Shown: positions 1-7,215 of the stretch, piece after piece | How positions within the stretch are numbered: the first letter of the stretch is position 1 | Layout of the letters: every line of letters begins with the position of its first letter | NCBI RefSeq assembly: GCF_026410505.1 | Contig: NZ_JAPMIU010000012.1 | Coordinates: 41,565-105,564 of the forward strand | Direction of reading: 5' to 3' | Source of the DNA: Frateuria hangzhouensis | GTDB lineage: Bacteria > Pseudomonadota > Gammaproteobacteria > Xanthomonadales > Rhodanobacteraceae | DNA: 64,000 bases | Made by a program: the position numbers and the translations under genes | The notes under the pieces: generated by a model | Database searches by the model: none | What the model saw: the letters and a program-made list of their open reading frames with translations, nothing else | Told to the model about the DNA's origin: nothing

Positions 1-836
1 TGGTAGCCGGTCACCTCGGCCTTGTGGGTGAGGTAGTACGGATCCACGCCGATGCAGTGGCCTCCGACCAGGCCGGGGCGGAACGGCAGGAAGTTCCACT
101 TTGTGCCGGCCGCGGCCAGTACTTCCTCGGTATCGATGCCGAGCCGGTGGAAGATCAGCGCCAGCTCGTTGACCAGCGCGATGTTGACGTCGCGCTGCAC
201 GTTCTCGATCACCTTGGCCGATTCGGCCACGCGGATCGCGGACGTCTTGTGCGTGCCGGCGCGGATGATGGTGCGGTAGAGCGCATCGACCCGCTCGGCC
301 GCCTCGGGCGTGGAGCCGGAAGTCAACTTGACGATGTCGGTCACGCGTCGCGCATGATCGCCGGGGTTGATCCGCTCCGGGCTGTAGCCGCAGAAGAAAT
401 CGACGTTGAAGGCCAGGCCCGAACCGGCGGCCAGCAGCGGCACGCAGACCTCCTCGGTGGTGCCCGGGTACACGGTCGACTCGAACACCACCAGGTCGCC
501 GCGCCGAAGTAATGGGCCAAGCATGCGGCAGGCCGACTCCAGCGGTTTCAGGTCGGGTCTCTGCGCCTCGTCGATTGGCGTCGGCACGGTGACGATGTAG
601 ACGTTGCAAGCGGCCAGATCGTCCGCGCGATCGGTGAACGACAGCCGCGTGGCGGCGCCCAGCTGGTCCGCCGTGGTTTCCCGCGTGTGGTCGCGCCCCG
701 CGCGCAGTTCGGTGACGCGCGCGGCGTCGATGTCATAGCCCAGCGTGTCGAAGTGGCGTCCGAACTCTACTGCCAGGGGCAGGCCGACATAGCCCAATCC
801 GATGATGCCGATGTGCGCGCAGGTACTGGAATCCAT
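1..836 (-). CDS. Nucleotide sugar dehydrogenase, TviB/WbpO-like, N-terminal part
   Basis: This oxidises a UDP-sugar, probably UDP-N-acetyl-hexosamine, to the uronic acid for surface polysaccharide synthesis. The gene is open at the left edge, so the C-terminal UDP-binding domain is missing. The first residues hold the NAD-binding loop [10 protein letters not shown]. They are followed by [18 protein letters not shown] and [11 protein letters not shown], and near the edge by [12 protein letters not shown], whose Cys is the catalytic thiol of the family. About 278 codons are visible without a stop, where a full protein has about 425. The start is the ATG at 836, just before the Rossmann motif. 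The motif set favours TviB/WbpO-type enzymes over UDP-glucose dehydrogenase, but the exact substrate cannot be read. Confidence 0.93.
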   Translation of the reverse strand, partial: MDSSTCAHIGIIGLGYVGLPLAVEFGRHFDTLGYDIDAARVTELRAGRDHTRETTADQLGAATRLSFTDRADDLAACNVYIVTVPTPIDEAQRPDLKPLESACRMLGPLLRRGDLVVFESTVYPGTTEEVCVPLLAAGSGLAFNVDFFCGYSPERINPGDHARRVTDIVKLTSGSTPEAAERVDALYRTIIRAGTHKTSAIRVAESAKVIENVQRDVNIALVNELALIFHRLGIDTEEVLAAAGTKWNFLPFRPGLVGGHCIGVDPYYLTHKAEVTGY

Positions 837-962
837 GGGTCCCGGGGGAGCAACCGAAAGTCGTTGAGCGTACAGGATGGGCCGCCGCCCGCGGGCACCA
901 AGCGCCGCCGGCCCGTGGCCGTTCGCCCCGCATCGACAAACCTCACTGCACGCTCGCGCCGC

Positions 963-1469
963 ATGGACGAACGGGCCCTTCCCGCCTTGCCCTGGCCGGG
1001 CTTTTCGCCGGAGCGCTCCTTCGTGCTGCCGCTGCCGGCCGTGCTCATGGGTACGCCATTCGGCGACCACTGCCAGATCGATGGCGTGCGGCTGCAACGC
1101 AAACCGGAGTTCCACGTCACCGTGTTGAGCCGCGACATGTCGCGCGCCGCCGCGGCAGGCTACGGCACGCACCGGCTGCGTGCCCTGTACGAGTCGCTGA
1201 CCTGGATGCCCCGGCGCACCGGCCGCTATGTGCTGTTGCACACGGTCAAGCACGACGGCACCGGCACGCTCGGCTGCTGGTCGCTGATCGAGCATCTGCA
1301 TCTGCCCGCCATGGTCGCCTTCCGCGCCGAGCTGGCGCGCACGCTCGGTGCGGCCTTCGCCGATCCGGTGCCCCACGTGACCCATTTCGTGCGCGGCGAT
1401 CCCAACGGCATCGGCGTGCCGGACGTCCGCGCGCTGGCCGTCCTGCAGGTACGTGAAGTGACCGCCTGA
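963..1469 (+). CDS. Putative 2H phosphoesterase-like protein (168 aa)
   Basis: I recognise no named family, but the 168-residue protein has two H-x-T motifs, HVTV at residues 51-54 and HVTH at 138-141. Spacing of about 87 residues is what the 2H (LigT/cyclic phosphodiesterase) fold uses to form its active site, with each motif giving one His and one Thr. Such enzymes open 2',3'-cyclic phosphates or related nucleotide bonds, so a cytoplasmic RNA or nucleotide phosphoesterase is inferred. There is no signal peptide or membrane segment. The ATG at 963 was chosen because the in-frame sequence further upstream is of low quality and overlaps the region before the divergent dehydrogenase. The reading is motif-level only. 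Confidence 0.6.
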   Translation: MDERALPALPWPGFSPERSFVLPLPAVLMGTPFGDHCQIDGVRLQRKPEFHVTVLSRDMSRAAAAGYGTHRLRALYESLTWMPRRTGRYVLLHTVKHDGTGTLGCWSLIEHLHLPAMVAFRAELARTLGAAFADPVPHVTHFVRGDPNGIGVPDVRALAVLQVREVTA

Positions 1470-1533
1470 CCATCACCCGGCCCCAACGGCGGCCGCGCCA
1501 CACTCGGGCGGTCCAGCCAGCGAGGTCAGCCTC

Positions 1534-1830
1534 ATGCAAGAACCGATCGAACCGGGTTTCATGGTGTTCGTCGCCGACGGCGAACTGGGCGTGGGTGCCG
1601 TGCGCGAGGTACGCGCGGACAGCCGCGAGGTGGTAGTGAACATCGAGAACGGCGGCGACTTCACGCTGAAGGCCGATGCCATCCGCGAGGTGCACGAGGG
1701 CAAGGTGATCCTCGACGTCGAGCATCTGCCATCGGACATGCGCCAGGCCCTCAGGCACCCGCACGACGCCGAGTATCCGGATTCCGTCTACGCCGCCAGC
1801 GACCCGCGGGAAGGGACGCTCAAGGACTGA
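1534..1830 (+). CDS. Small PRC-barrel-like (DUF2171-like) protein
   Basis: This is a 98-residue soluble acidic protein. Its first 60 residues alternate beta-strand-like stretches with a central VADGELGVGAVREV segment, which resembles the small PRC-barrel/DUF2171 proteins that carry a 'DG..VG.V' core. It has no catalytic motif, signal peptide or membrane segment. It lies 7 bases before the start of the acetyltransferase gene, so the two are probably co-transcribed. No specific function can be stated. A role as a small binding or stress protein is typical of the fold but is only inference. Confidence 0.65.
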   Translation: MQEPIEPGFMVFVADGELGVGAVREVRADSREVVVNIENGGDFTLKADAIREVHEGKVILDVEHLPSDMRQALRHPHDAEYPDSVYAASDPREGTLKD

Positions 1831-1837
1831 CAGTCCC

Positions 1838-2386
1838 GTGCGCAGCGAGAAGGACAAGATGCTCGCCGGCGAACTGTACGACGCCAGCGCGCCCGGACTG
1901 CAGGCCGACCTTGCCGCGAACCACCGCTGGCTGGCCCGCTACAACGCCGCGCTGGCCGACGGCCCGGCCCGCTGGCATGCCTTGTTGCAGGAGCGGCTCG
2001 CGGCGGTGGGCGAAGGCGCGGTGATCCGTCCGCCCTTCCATTGCGACTATGGCTTCAACATCCGGCTCGGCGCCGGCGTGTTCCTCAACTTCAACTGCGT
2101 GATCCTCGACGTGGTCGAGGTACGCATCGGCGAGCGCACGCAGATCGGCCCGGGCGTGCAGATCCTCGCCGCCGATCACCCGCGCGATCCGGCCGAGCGC
2201 GCCTCCGGGCTGGAATTCGGTCGTCCGGTGCGGATCGGGCGCAACGTCTGGATCGGCGCCGGCGCCCTCGTCCTGCCCGGCGTCACCATGGGCGACAACG
2301 CGATGGTCGGCGCCGGCAGCGTGGTCACGCGCGACGTGCCCGAAGGGGCCACGATGGTCGGCAACCCGGGGCGCGTACGCGGCTGA
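1838..2386 (+). CDS. maa: Maltose/sugar O-acetyltransferase
   Basis: This transfers acetyl from acetyl-CoA to a sugar hydroxyl, as in the Maa/LacA/NodL family of cytoplasmic left-handed beta-helix trimers. The N-terminus (EKDKMLAGELYD) is the family signature, followed by FNCVILD, an ADHPRDP segment containing the catalytic His, and hexapeptide repeats such as IGRNVWIGAGALVLPGV. It ends with the typical VVTRDVPEGATMVGNPGRV. Its 182 residues match the family length. The GTG at 1838 keeps the complete family N-terminus, whereas the ATG at 1859 would remove it. It follows the small PRC-like gene at 7 bases. The physiological substrate of Maa enzymes is usually unknown. Confidence 0.93.
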   Translation: MRSEKDKMLAGELYDASAPGLQADLAANHRWLARYNAALADGPARWHALLQERLAAVGEGAVIRPPFHCDYGFNIRLGAGVFLNFNCVILDVVEVRIGERTQIGPGVQILAADHPRDPAERASGLEFGRPVRIGRNVWIGAGALVLPGVTMGDNAMVGAGSVVTRDVPEGATMVGNPGRVRG

Positions 2387-2588
2387 CGCAACCCTGCTAC
2401 GGCATCCAGCCGTGTTGCAGGCAGTAGCGTTGCGTCCTGCGCGCGACGTAGGCGCTCAGGCTGTCATCCGTCACTGCGGCGCGCGCAGCGGCGTGTCGAA
2501 AACGATATAAGCACGCAGGCAAGCATGCCGAAGGCGAGGCATCCACGCCGCTGGGCGCCTCCAACAACCCGGTCAGTCGCCCTTTGTT

Positions 2589-2618
2589 CATCCCGGCCCT
2601 GCACGCAGGGCCGGGATG
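2589..2618. terminator. Strong hairpin, likely bidirectional terminator
   Basis: A 14-base perfect inverted repeat (CATCCCGGCCCTGC and its complement) forms a stem with a 2 to 4 base loop. It sits between the convergent acetyltransferase and secreted-protein genes. There is no clear T run on either side, so transcription-stop activity is inferred from position and strength. Confidence 0.6.
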
Positions 2619-2624
2619 TTCCTG

Positions 2625-3179
2625 TCATCGATTCAGCGAACGTGCGGGAACCGGGCGCGGGCCGTTGTGCGACGCGCCCTGCGCGGGCGAAGCGACCCGG
2701 TTGGGTGCCATGGGGCGGGCATGGTAATGGCTCGGCGGCGAGTACCGGTTGAAACGGTGCGGCATGCCTTGGCTGTCCTGACTCCTCAGTGCCAGCCGAT
2801 GGCCATCGATATGCACCCAGAACCACGAGCCCGCCGGTACCGGTGAAGTCGAAACATAGGCGAAGCTGGCGTCGTAGTTGCCGTCGGATCTCGGCGTCGC
2901 CTGCAGGGCGAGGTTGATGACGAACTGGCTAGCCACCGGATGCCCGTGGTCGTTCGCGGGCCGGGTGATCATCTTGTCCAGCGTCTGGCGCAGCAGGCGG
3001 TCGTAGCGCGGCGTCAGCTCGACCGCGGAAGACACATGGGTAACCTTGCCATGACTGTTCACCTGGACCAGCACGGGCAGCACTTTGGGAGTGAAGCTGT
3101 GGGCGGACATCGACATGGCCACCGCGCCCTGGCCGGCGGCCATGGTGCCCAACAAGAGGAACGCGCAGAGCCTTTTCAT
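2625..3179 (-). CDS. Secreted protein of unknown function
   Basis: This 184-residue protein has a clean Sec signal peptide (MKRLCAFLLLG...GAVA, about 21 residues). The mature part begins SMSAHSFTPKVLPVLVQV and has a segment, VTHVSSAVELTPRYDRLLRQ, that suggests a small beta-rich periplasmic domain. The C-terminal 50 residues are rich in Pro, His, Ser and Arg and look disordered. A GGAGGT ribosome site lies directly before the ATG at 3179, which decides the start over an upstream in-frame codon. I do not recognise the family. It is probably periplasmic or secreted, and no function is claimed. Confidence 0.75.
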   Translation of the reverse strand: MKRLCAFLLLGTMAAGQGAVAMSMSAHSFTPKVLPVLVQVNSHGKVTHVSSAVELTPRYDRLLRQTLDKMITRPANDHGHPVASQFVINLALQATPRSDGNYDASFAYVSTSPVPAGSWFWVHIDGHRLALRSQDSQGMPHRFNRYSPPSHYHARPMAPNRVASPAQGASHNGPRPVPARSLNR

Positions 3180-3315
3180 GGAGACCTCCGTGTATTGACC
3201 CACCCCGAAAAACATAGTAGCCCCGTTTCGCCCTACCCACCAGCGGGCTCATCCGGGGATGTCGATTTCCGCCGGGCCCGCCCGTCGTGGATGACATTCC
3301 GATGGAAGGCCATCC

Positions 3316-3978
3316 ATGTCCGCGCCCCTGCCCCGGCTCTACGCCCACCCGTTTTCCTCCTACAGCCAGAAGGCGCTTGTCGCCCTGTACGAGAACGGCA
3401 CGCCATTCGAATACCGCTCGCTGGAGGAGCCCCAGGCCCGCGATGAACTGGCCGCGCTGTGGCCGATGCGGCGCTTCCCGGTGCTGGTCGACCGGGGCCG
3501 CACGGTCATCGAGGCCAGCTGCGTGGTCGAATACCTGGACCTGCATTACCCGGGCCCGCTGCGCCTGGTTCCCGCGGACCCCGGAACGGCACTGCAGGTG
3601 CGCATGCTGGACCGCTTCTTCGACAATTATGTCGCCGCGCCACAACAGGCAGTGGTGCTCGACCGCCTGCGCCCGCAGGAGAGTCGTGATGCCTATGGTG
3701 TCGCCGAGGCCAGGGCGATGCTGGAGAAGGCCTACGCCTGGCTGGATGGGTACATGGCCGGAAGGGAATGGGCCGCTGGCGAGGCCTTCAGCCTGGCCGA
3801 CTGCGCCGCCGCGCCATTCCTGTTCTACGCCGACTGGACCCACCGCATCGATGCGGCGTTTACCCGCGTGCACGCCTACCGCGCCCGCCTGCTGGCACGA
3901 CCGTCGTTCGCCCGCGCGGTGGACGAAGCCCGGCCCTATCGCCACTATTTCCCACTCGGCGCGCCCGATCGCGATTGA
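3316..3978 (+). CDS. Glutathione S-transferase family protein
   Basis: This 220-residue cytoplasmic protein has a thioredoxin-fold N-terminal domain (YAHPFSSYSQKALVALYENG, then the cis-Pro region MRRFPVLVD and the glutathione-binding ESxxVxEYL-type segment EASCVVEYLDLHYP). The helical GST C-terminal domain carries FSLADCAAAPFL, the usual N-capping segment. Length and order match bacterial GSTs that conjugate or reduce small electrophiles. It is a single gene, convergent with the histidine kinase. The Ser in SSYSQK is a plausible catalytic residue. The substrate is unknown. Confidence 0.92.
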   Translation: MSAPLPRLYAHPFSSYSQKALVALYENGTPFEYRSLEEPQARDELAALWPMRRFPVLVDRGRTVIEASCVVEYLDLHYPGPLRLVPADPGTALQVRMLDRFFDNYVAAPQQAVVLDRLRPQESRDAYGVAEARAMLEKAYAWLDGYMAGREWAAGEAFSLADCAAAPFLFYADWTHRIDAAFTRVHAYRARLLARPSFARAVDEARPYRHYFPLGAPDRD

Positions 3979-4110
3979 GCGGTTGCGCGCAAAATTCGAA
4001 GGCGGCGGGCACGACCGCCACCGGCCCTCGCGCAGGCCTGCCAAGGCGTACCTCGTTGCCGGGCGCCGCGATATTTGATCGCACGCACGAAGGCCTGCGC
4101 ATCCTCGACT

Positions 4111-5163
4111 TCAGAGAGCCAGATCGGGGCGGGCGACGTAAAGGTCGACTTCCACGCCCGAGGCGGGATAGCGCCGCTCGACCCGGCCGCTGCCCGACAG
4201 GCCCATGTCGATCAGGCGCGAACCGAAGCCCGGCCGCGCGGGCGTGGTCACGGCAGGTCCGCCCGATTCGCGCCACTGGATCTGCAGGTCGCCCGCGTCG
4301 ACATGCCACCGTAGCGACACGCGCCCCTGCGGGACGGACAACGCGCCGTACTTGACGGCGTTCGTCGCCAGCTCGTGCAGGATCAGCGACAGCGCGACGG
4401 TCGTCCTGGGCCCCAGCGACAGGTCCGGCCCGGACAGCTCGAATCGCCCGCCGTGCACCGCCAGCAACGCATCGATCACGCGCCGCATCGGCGCAGCGAT
4501 CCATTGCTGCTGCAACAACACATCGTGCGCATCGGCCAGGGCGCGGATCCGCGCCTGGAAGGCCTCCATGCCGCGGGAATCATTGAACGTACGGGCCGCG
4601 ATCGACTGGACCATCGCCAGCGTGTTCTTCAGCCGGTGGCCAAGCTCGTCGCGCAGGATTTGCGTTTCGCGTTGCGCGCGGATCGTCGCGGTGGTCTCGA
4701 CCACCGTGTCCATCACGCCACCGACGCTGCCATCGGCCAGGCGCACGGGATGGTAGGAGAAGGTGAACCAGCCGCTCTCGAGTTGCCCGAAGCGGTCGAG
4801 CTGGACCTCGAAATTCTCGATGAAGGTGGGCCGGCCCTCGAGTGCGCGTTCGGCGATCGGGCCCAGCACGTCCCAGGCTTCGGCCCAGATGTCGCGGAAG
4901 CTGCGGCCGAGCGCCTCGGGCTTGACGCCCAATATGGGGCGAAACGCGTCGTTGTAGAGCGTGGTCAGCGATGGCCCCCACATCAGCGCCTTGGGGAAGC
5001 CCGACTCGAGGACCAGGCCGGCCGCCGTCCGCAGCTCGAGCGGCCACTGCTCGATCGGCCCCAGCGGCGTCGACGCCCAGTCGAACTCCCGCACCGCCCG
5101 CGACATGCCGTTCCTGTCCGGCACCCAGGCAAGCCCGGGTCGACTGTATTCCGGTCGATTCAA
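4111..5163 (-). CDS. HWE-family sensor histidine kinase with N-terminal PAS domain
   Basis: This is a 350-residue soluble kinase. Residues 25-160 form a PAS domain (STPLGPIEQWP is typical of the PAS found in this family; GGVMDTVVETT ends it). The dimerisation/phosphoacceptor segment is ELGHRLKNTLAMVQSIAART with His176. The ATP-binding part has the N box HELATNAVKYGALS at 263-276, the W-x-E signature WRE at 297-299 and GFGSRLI near 312. There are no membrane segments, so a cytoplasmic signal, often light or redox in this family, is likely but unproven. No response regulator is adjacent, which makes it an orphan. Confidence 0.92.
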   Translation of the reverse strand: MNRPEYSRPGLAWVPDRNGMSRAVREFDWASTPLGPIEQWPLELRTAAGLVLESGFPKALMWGPSLTTLYNDAFRPILGVKPEALGRSFRDIWAEAWDVLGPIAERALEGRPTFIENFEVQLDRFGQLESGWFTFSYHPVRLADGSVGGVMDTVVETTATIRAQRETQILRDELGHRLKNTLAMVQSIAARTFNDSRGMEAFQARIRALADAHDVLLQQQWIAAPMRRVIDALLAVHGGRFELSGPDLSLGPRTTVALSLILHELATNAVKYGALSVPQGRVSLRWHVDAGDLQIQWRESGGPAVTTPARPGFGSRLIDMGLSGSGRVERRYPASGVEVDLYVARPDLAL

Positions 5164-5520
5164 CGCGATGCTCCGCTATGGCAGGTTTCCGCGCCGGCAG
5201 CCCCAGTGCGCGTACGGAAGCCACAACATTGCCATGGAAGTCCTCCCGTTGTGAATGCCACGCCTTCGCGACCAGGCGGCGCCTTGCCTGTTCAGTGGAG
5301 TCCCTTGCCGGGTCGCCACCGCGGGCCGTAACAGCCGCGTCCCGCCACGTGCCATCGATGCCGTGAAAAAAGCGTATTACCTGTTTCTAACAACCGGGGG
5401 CGCATTGTCGAGCAGCAGGGCGTCCACGGCGCGGGCACAACGCCCTTGGGCAGCCATTCTTCCGCATGCGTGCGGTCTTCCCATCTTTGCCAGAGGCCAG
5501 GACAGGCCAGGAGGCGCATC
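5164..5520. other. Non-coding interval
   Basis: These 357 bases separate the kinase from a short downstream gene. They hold presumed promoters for both genes, and an A/T-richer patch near 5366-5400 is the only region that looks promoter-like. No RNA, repeat or plausible coding frame was seen. Confidence 0.5.
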
Positions 5521-5706
5521 ATGCCGCACAAGCAACGACCCGTTTCGGTCGCCGACATCCACAGCATCTACGGCGGCAAGCAACCTGTCGAAAAGCCGCA
5601 GGGTTCGGCCTCCTACCGCAAGGCGTCCTTCTCGGTCCGCGAAACGGACCACCCGGGCTCGCCGCCGCCGCGCCAGCCGCCCAACACCAAGCCACGCAGC
5701 CGCTGA
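5521..5706 (+). CDS. Small basic protein of unknown function (61 aa)
   Basis: This is a short cytoplasmic protein (begins MPHKQRPVSVADIHSIYGGK) with a C-terminal half rich in Pro, Arg and Ser that is probably disordered. A GGAGG ribosome site 7 to 11 bases before the ATG supports translation and sets the start. It has no Cys pairs, signal peptide or membrane segment. It stands alone between non-coding stretches. The family is not recognised. Confidence 0.6.
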   Translation: MPHKQRPVSVADIHSIYGGKQPVEKPQGSASYRKASFSVRETDHPGSPPPRQPPNTKPRSR

Positions 5707-5958
5707 CGAGCGCTTGCAAGACCCCTTGCCTGCGGTACCGATCGCCCCGGTCAGCCTTCGCGCCTGACCGCCCTTGCCGGCAGCGGACCGCCATGACGCG
5801 GGCCGCCGGAAGCACGACGTGTATTACGCGGCGCGCCGTTCGAAACGGCCACAGCCGCTGGCCGCCACCGTGGCGCGCGTGGCTTCGCCGACACCCTGCC
5901 GATGTGGTCCGGAGCGCGGCTGCGATCGACGCCGACAGGCGTTACCTGGTGCGCGGAT

Positions 5959-6954
5959 TCAGTCTCGCGCCATGAACCGGTCCACCGCGTCCATGAACGC
6001 GGCCGGTTGTTCCTGATAGGGAAAATGCGCGCTGTCCGGCACCACCACCAGCGTCGCATCGGGCAGGCGCCGGGCCAGCGCACGCTGTGGCGCGACGCCG
6101 ACCGCGCCGTCATGCGCGCCCACCACGATCAGCGTCGGCATGCGCAGGCGTTCCGGGTGGGCCACCGTGTAGCAGATGAAATTCGATGTCGGCGCCATCA
6201 GTGCCGCGCCGATTTCGCCGGTATTGCGCAGGCCACTCTGTGCATCCAGGCGCTCCTGCTCCGCCTTCGCCGCCATGACGTGGAACTGCTGGCGATCATG
6301 GAACGCATGGCCATCCGGCAGCGTGGCGATGCCGGCACCGACGAAGGCCATCCGCGCGCGGGCCTGCGCGCAGCGGTCGCCCGGCGGCACTCCGCGCAGC
6401 GCCTTGCCCGCGTCGGACCGCCCAGCCGCCGCGTACGCCTTGGGAAACTGCGTGGACAGCGTCTGCATCCAGCTTTCCAGCGCGCCAGGCAGGTCGACCG
6501 CGGCGTCGATCAGGATCAGCCGCGCCACCCGCTCCGGATGCGCCTGCGCGTACTCCACCGCCAGGGTGCCGCCAAAGCTGTGTCCGGCCAGGACCATCCG
6601 TTCAACGCCAAGCTCCCGCCGCAGCGCGTCGATATCCTTCACCTGGGTCGCCAACGCATAGTCGCCGCGCCACGGGCGTTCGCTCTCGCCGCTGCCGCGT
6701 TCGTCCAGGTAGACCATCGGATAACGCGCATCCAGCGCCTTCCCCGCCGTCATGCGGAAGCTGTAGGTGTTGTAGCCCGGCCCGCCATGCAGGAATACCA
6801 CCGGCACATCGGCGGCCTCGATCGGCCGCGAGGTCCAGTAGGTCAGCCGCACCCCGTTGATGACTGCATTGTGGCGCGTCTGCGCCGCCTGCGCACGCGT
6901 CGGGACGGCAACCAGGCCAACAAGGAACGCGGCGGCGACAAGCAGCAGACGCAT
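5959..6954 (-). CDS. Secreted alpha/beta hydrolase, proline iminopeptidase-like
   Basis: This 331-residue protein has a signal peptide (MRLLLVAAAFLVGLVAVPTRAQA), so it acts in the periplasm or outside. The alpha/beta-hydrolase core shows the oxyanion motif FLHGGPGYN, the DERGSGES loop common to prolyl aminopeptidases (S33), and the nucleophile elbow GHSFGG. Late Asp (VVGAHDGAVG) and His (PDSAHFPYQEQP) complete the triad. The HGGPG motif suggests an aminopeptidase or ester hydrolase of that subgroup, but the substrate is open. The ATG at 6954 precedes the signal peptide. A longer in-frame extension overlapping ligD on the opposite strand is rejected. The gene is divergent from ligD. Confidence 0.88.
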   Translation of the reverse strand: MRLLLVAAAFLVGLVAVPTRAQAAQTRHNAVINGVRLTYWTSRPIEAADVPVVFLHGGPGYNTYSFRMTAGKALDARYPMVYLDERGSGESERPWRGDYALATQVKDIDALRRELGVERMVLAGHSFGGTLAVEYAQAHPERVARLILIDAAVDLPGALESWMQTLSTQFPKAYAAAGRSDAGKALRGVPPGDRCAQARARMAFVGAGIATLPDGHAFHDRQQFHVMAAKAEQERLDAQSGLRNTGEIGAALMAPTSNFICYTVAHPERLRMPTLIVVGAHDGAVGVAPQRALARRLPDATLVVVPDSAHFPYQEQPAAFMDAVDRFMARD

Positions 6955-7215
6955 GACGGACTCCACTGGGATCGAAGGATGCGCAACTGTGCCAGCGGCC
7001 CGGCCAGGCCCATAGTGCCGTTGGTCGTGCCCGCGCCCGGCAGGCAGGCCGACAAGGGAATCGCGTCTCGACAACCAGCGCCGGCCGCCATTCCCCGAGT
7101 CACCCGGAGCCATTCCGGCAGCCGGGCGAGCCGCCGCCAGCGCATCGGCGTCGCTCGACCCGGGGTTCACGACGCCGATGCCACAAAGGGCGAGCCCCTC
7201 TAGCGGAGCCACCGG

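Noticed and set aside
2397..2591. A 64-codon minus-strand frame between maa and the secreted protein
   Set aside because: It has no ribosome site or conserved features, overlaps the terminator hairpin and has weak composition. It was kept out but is not disproved.
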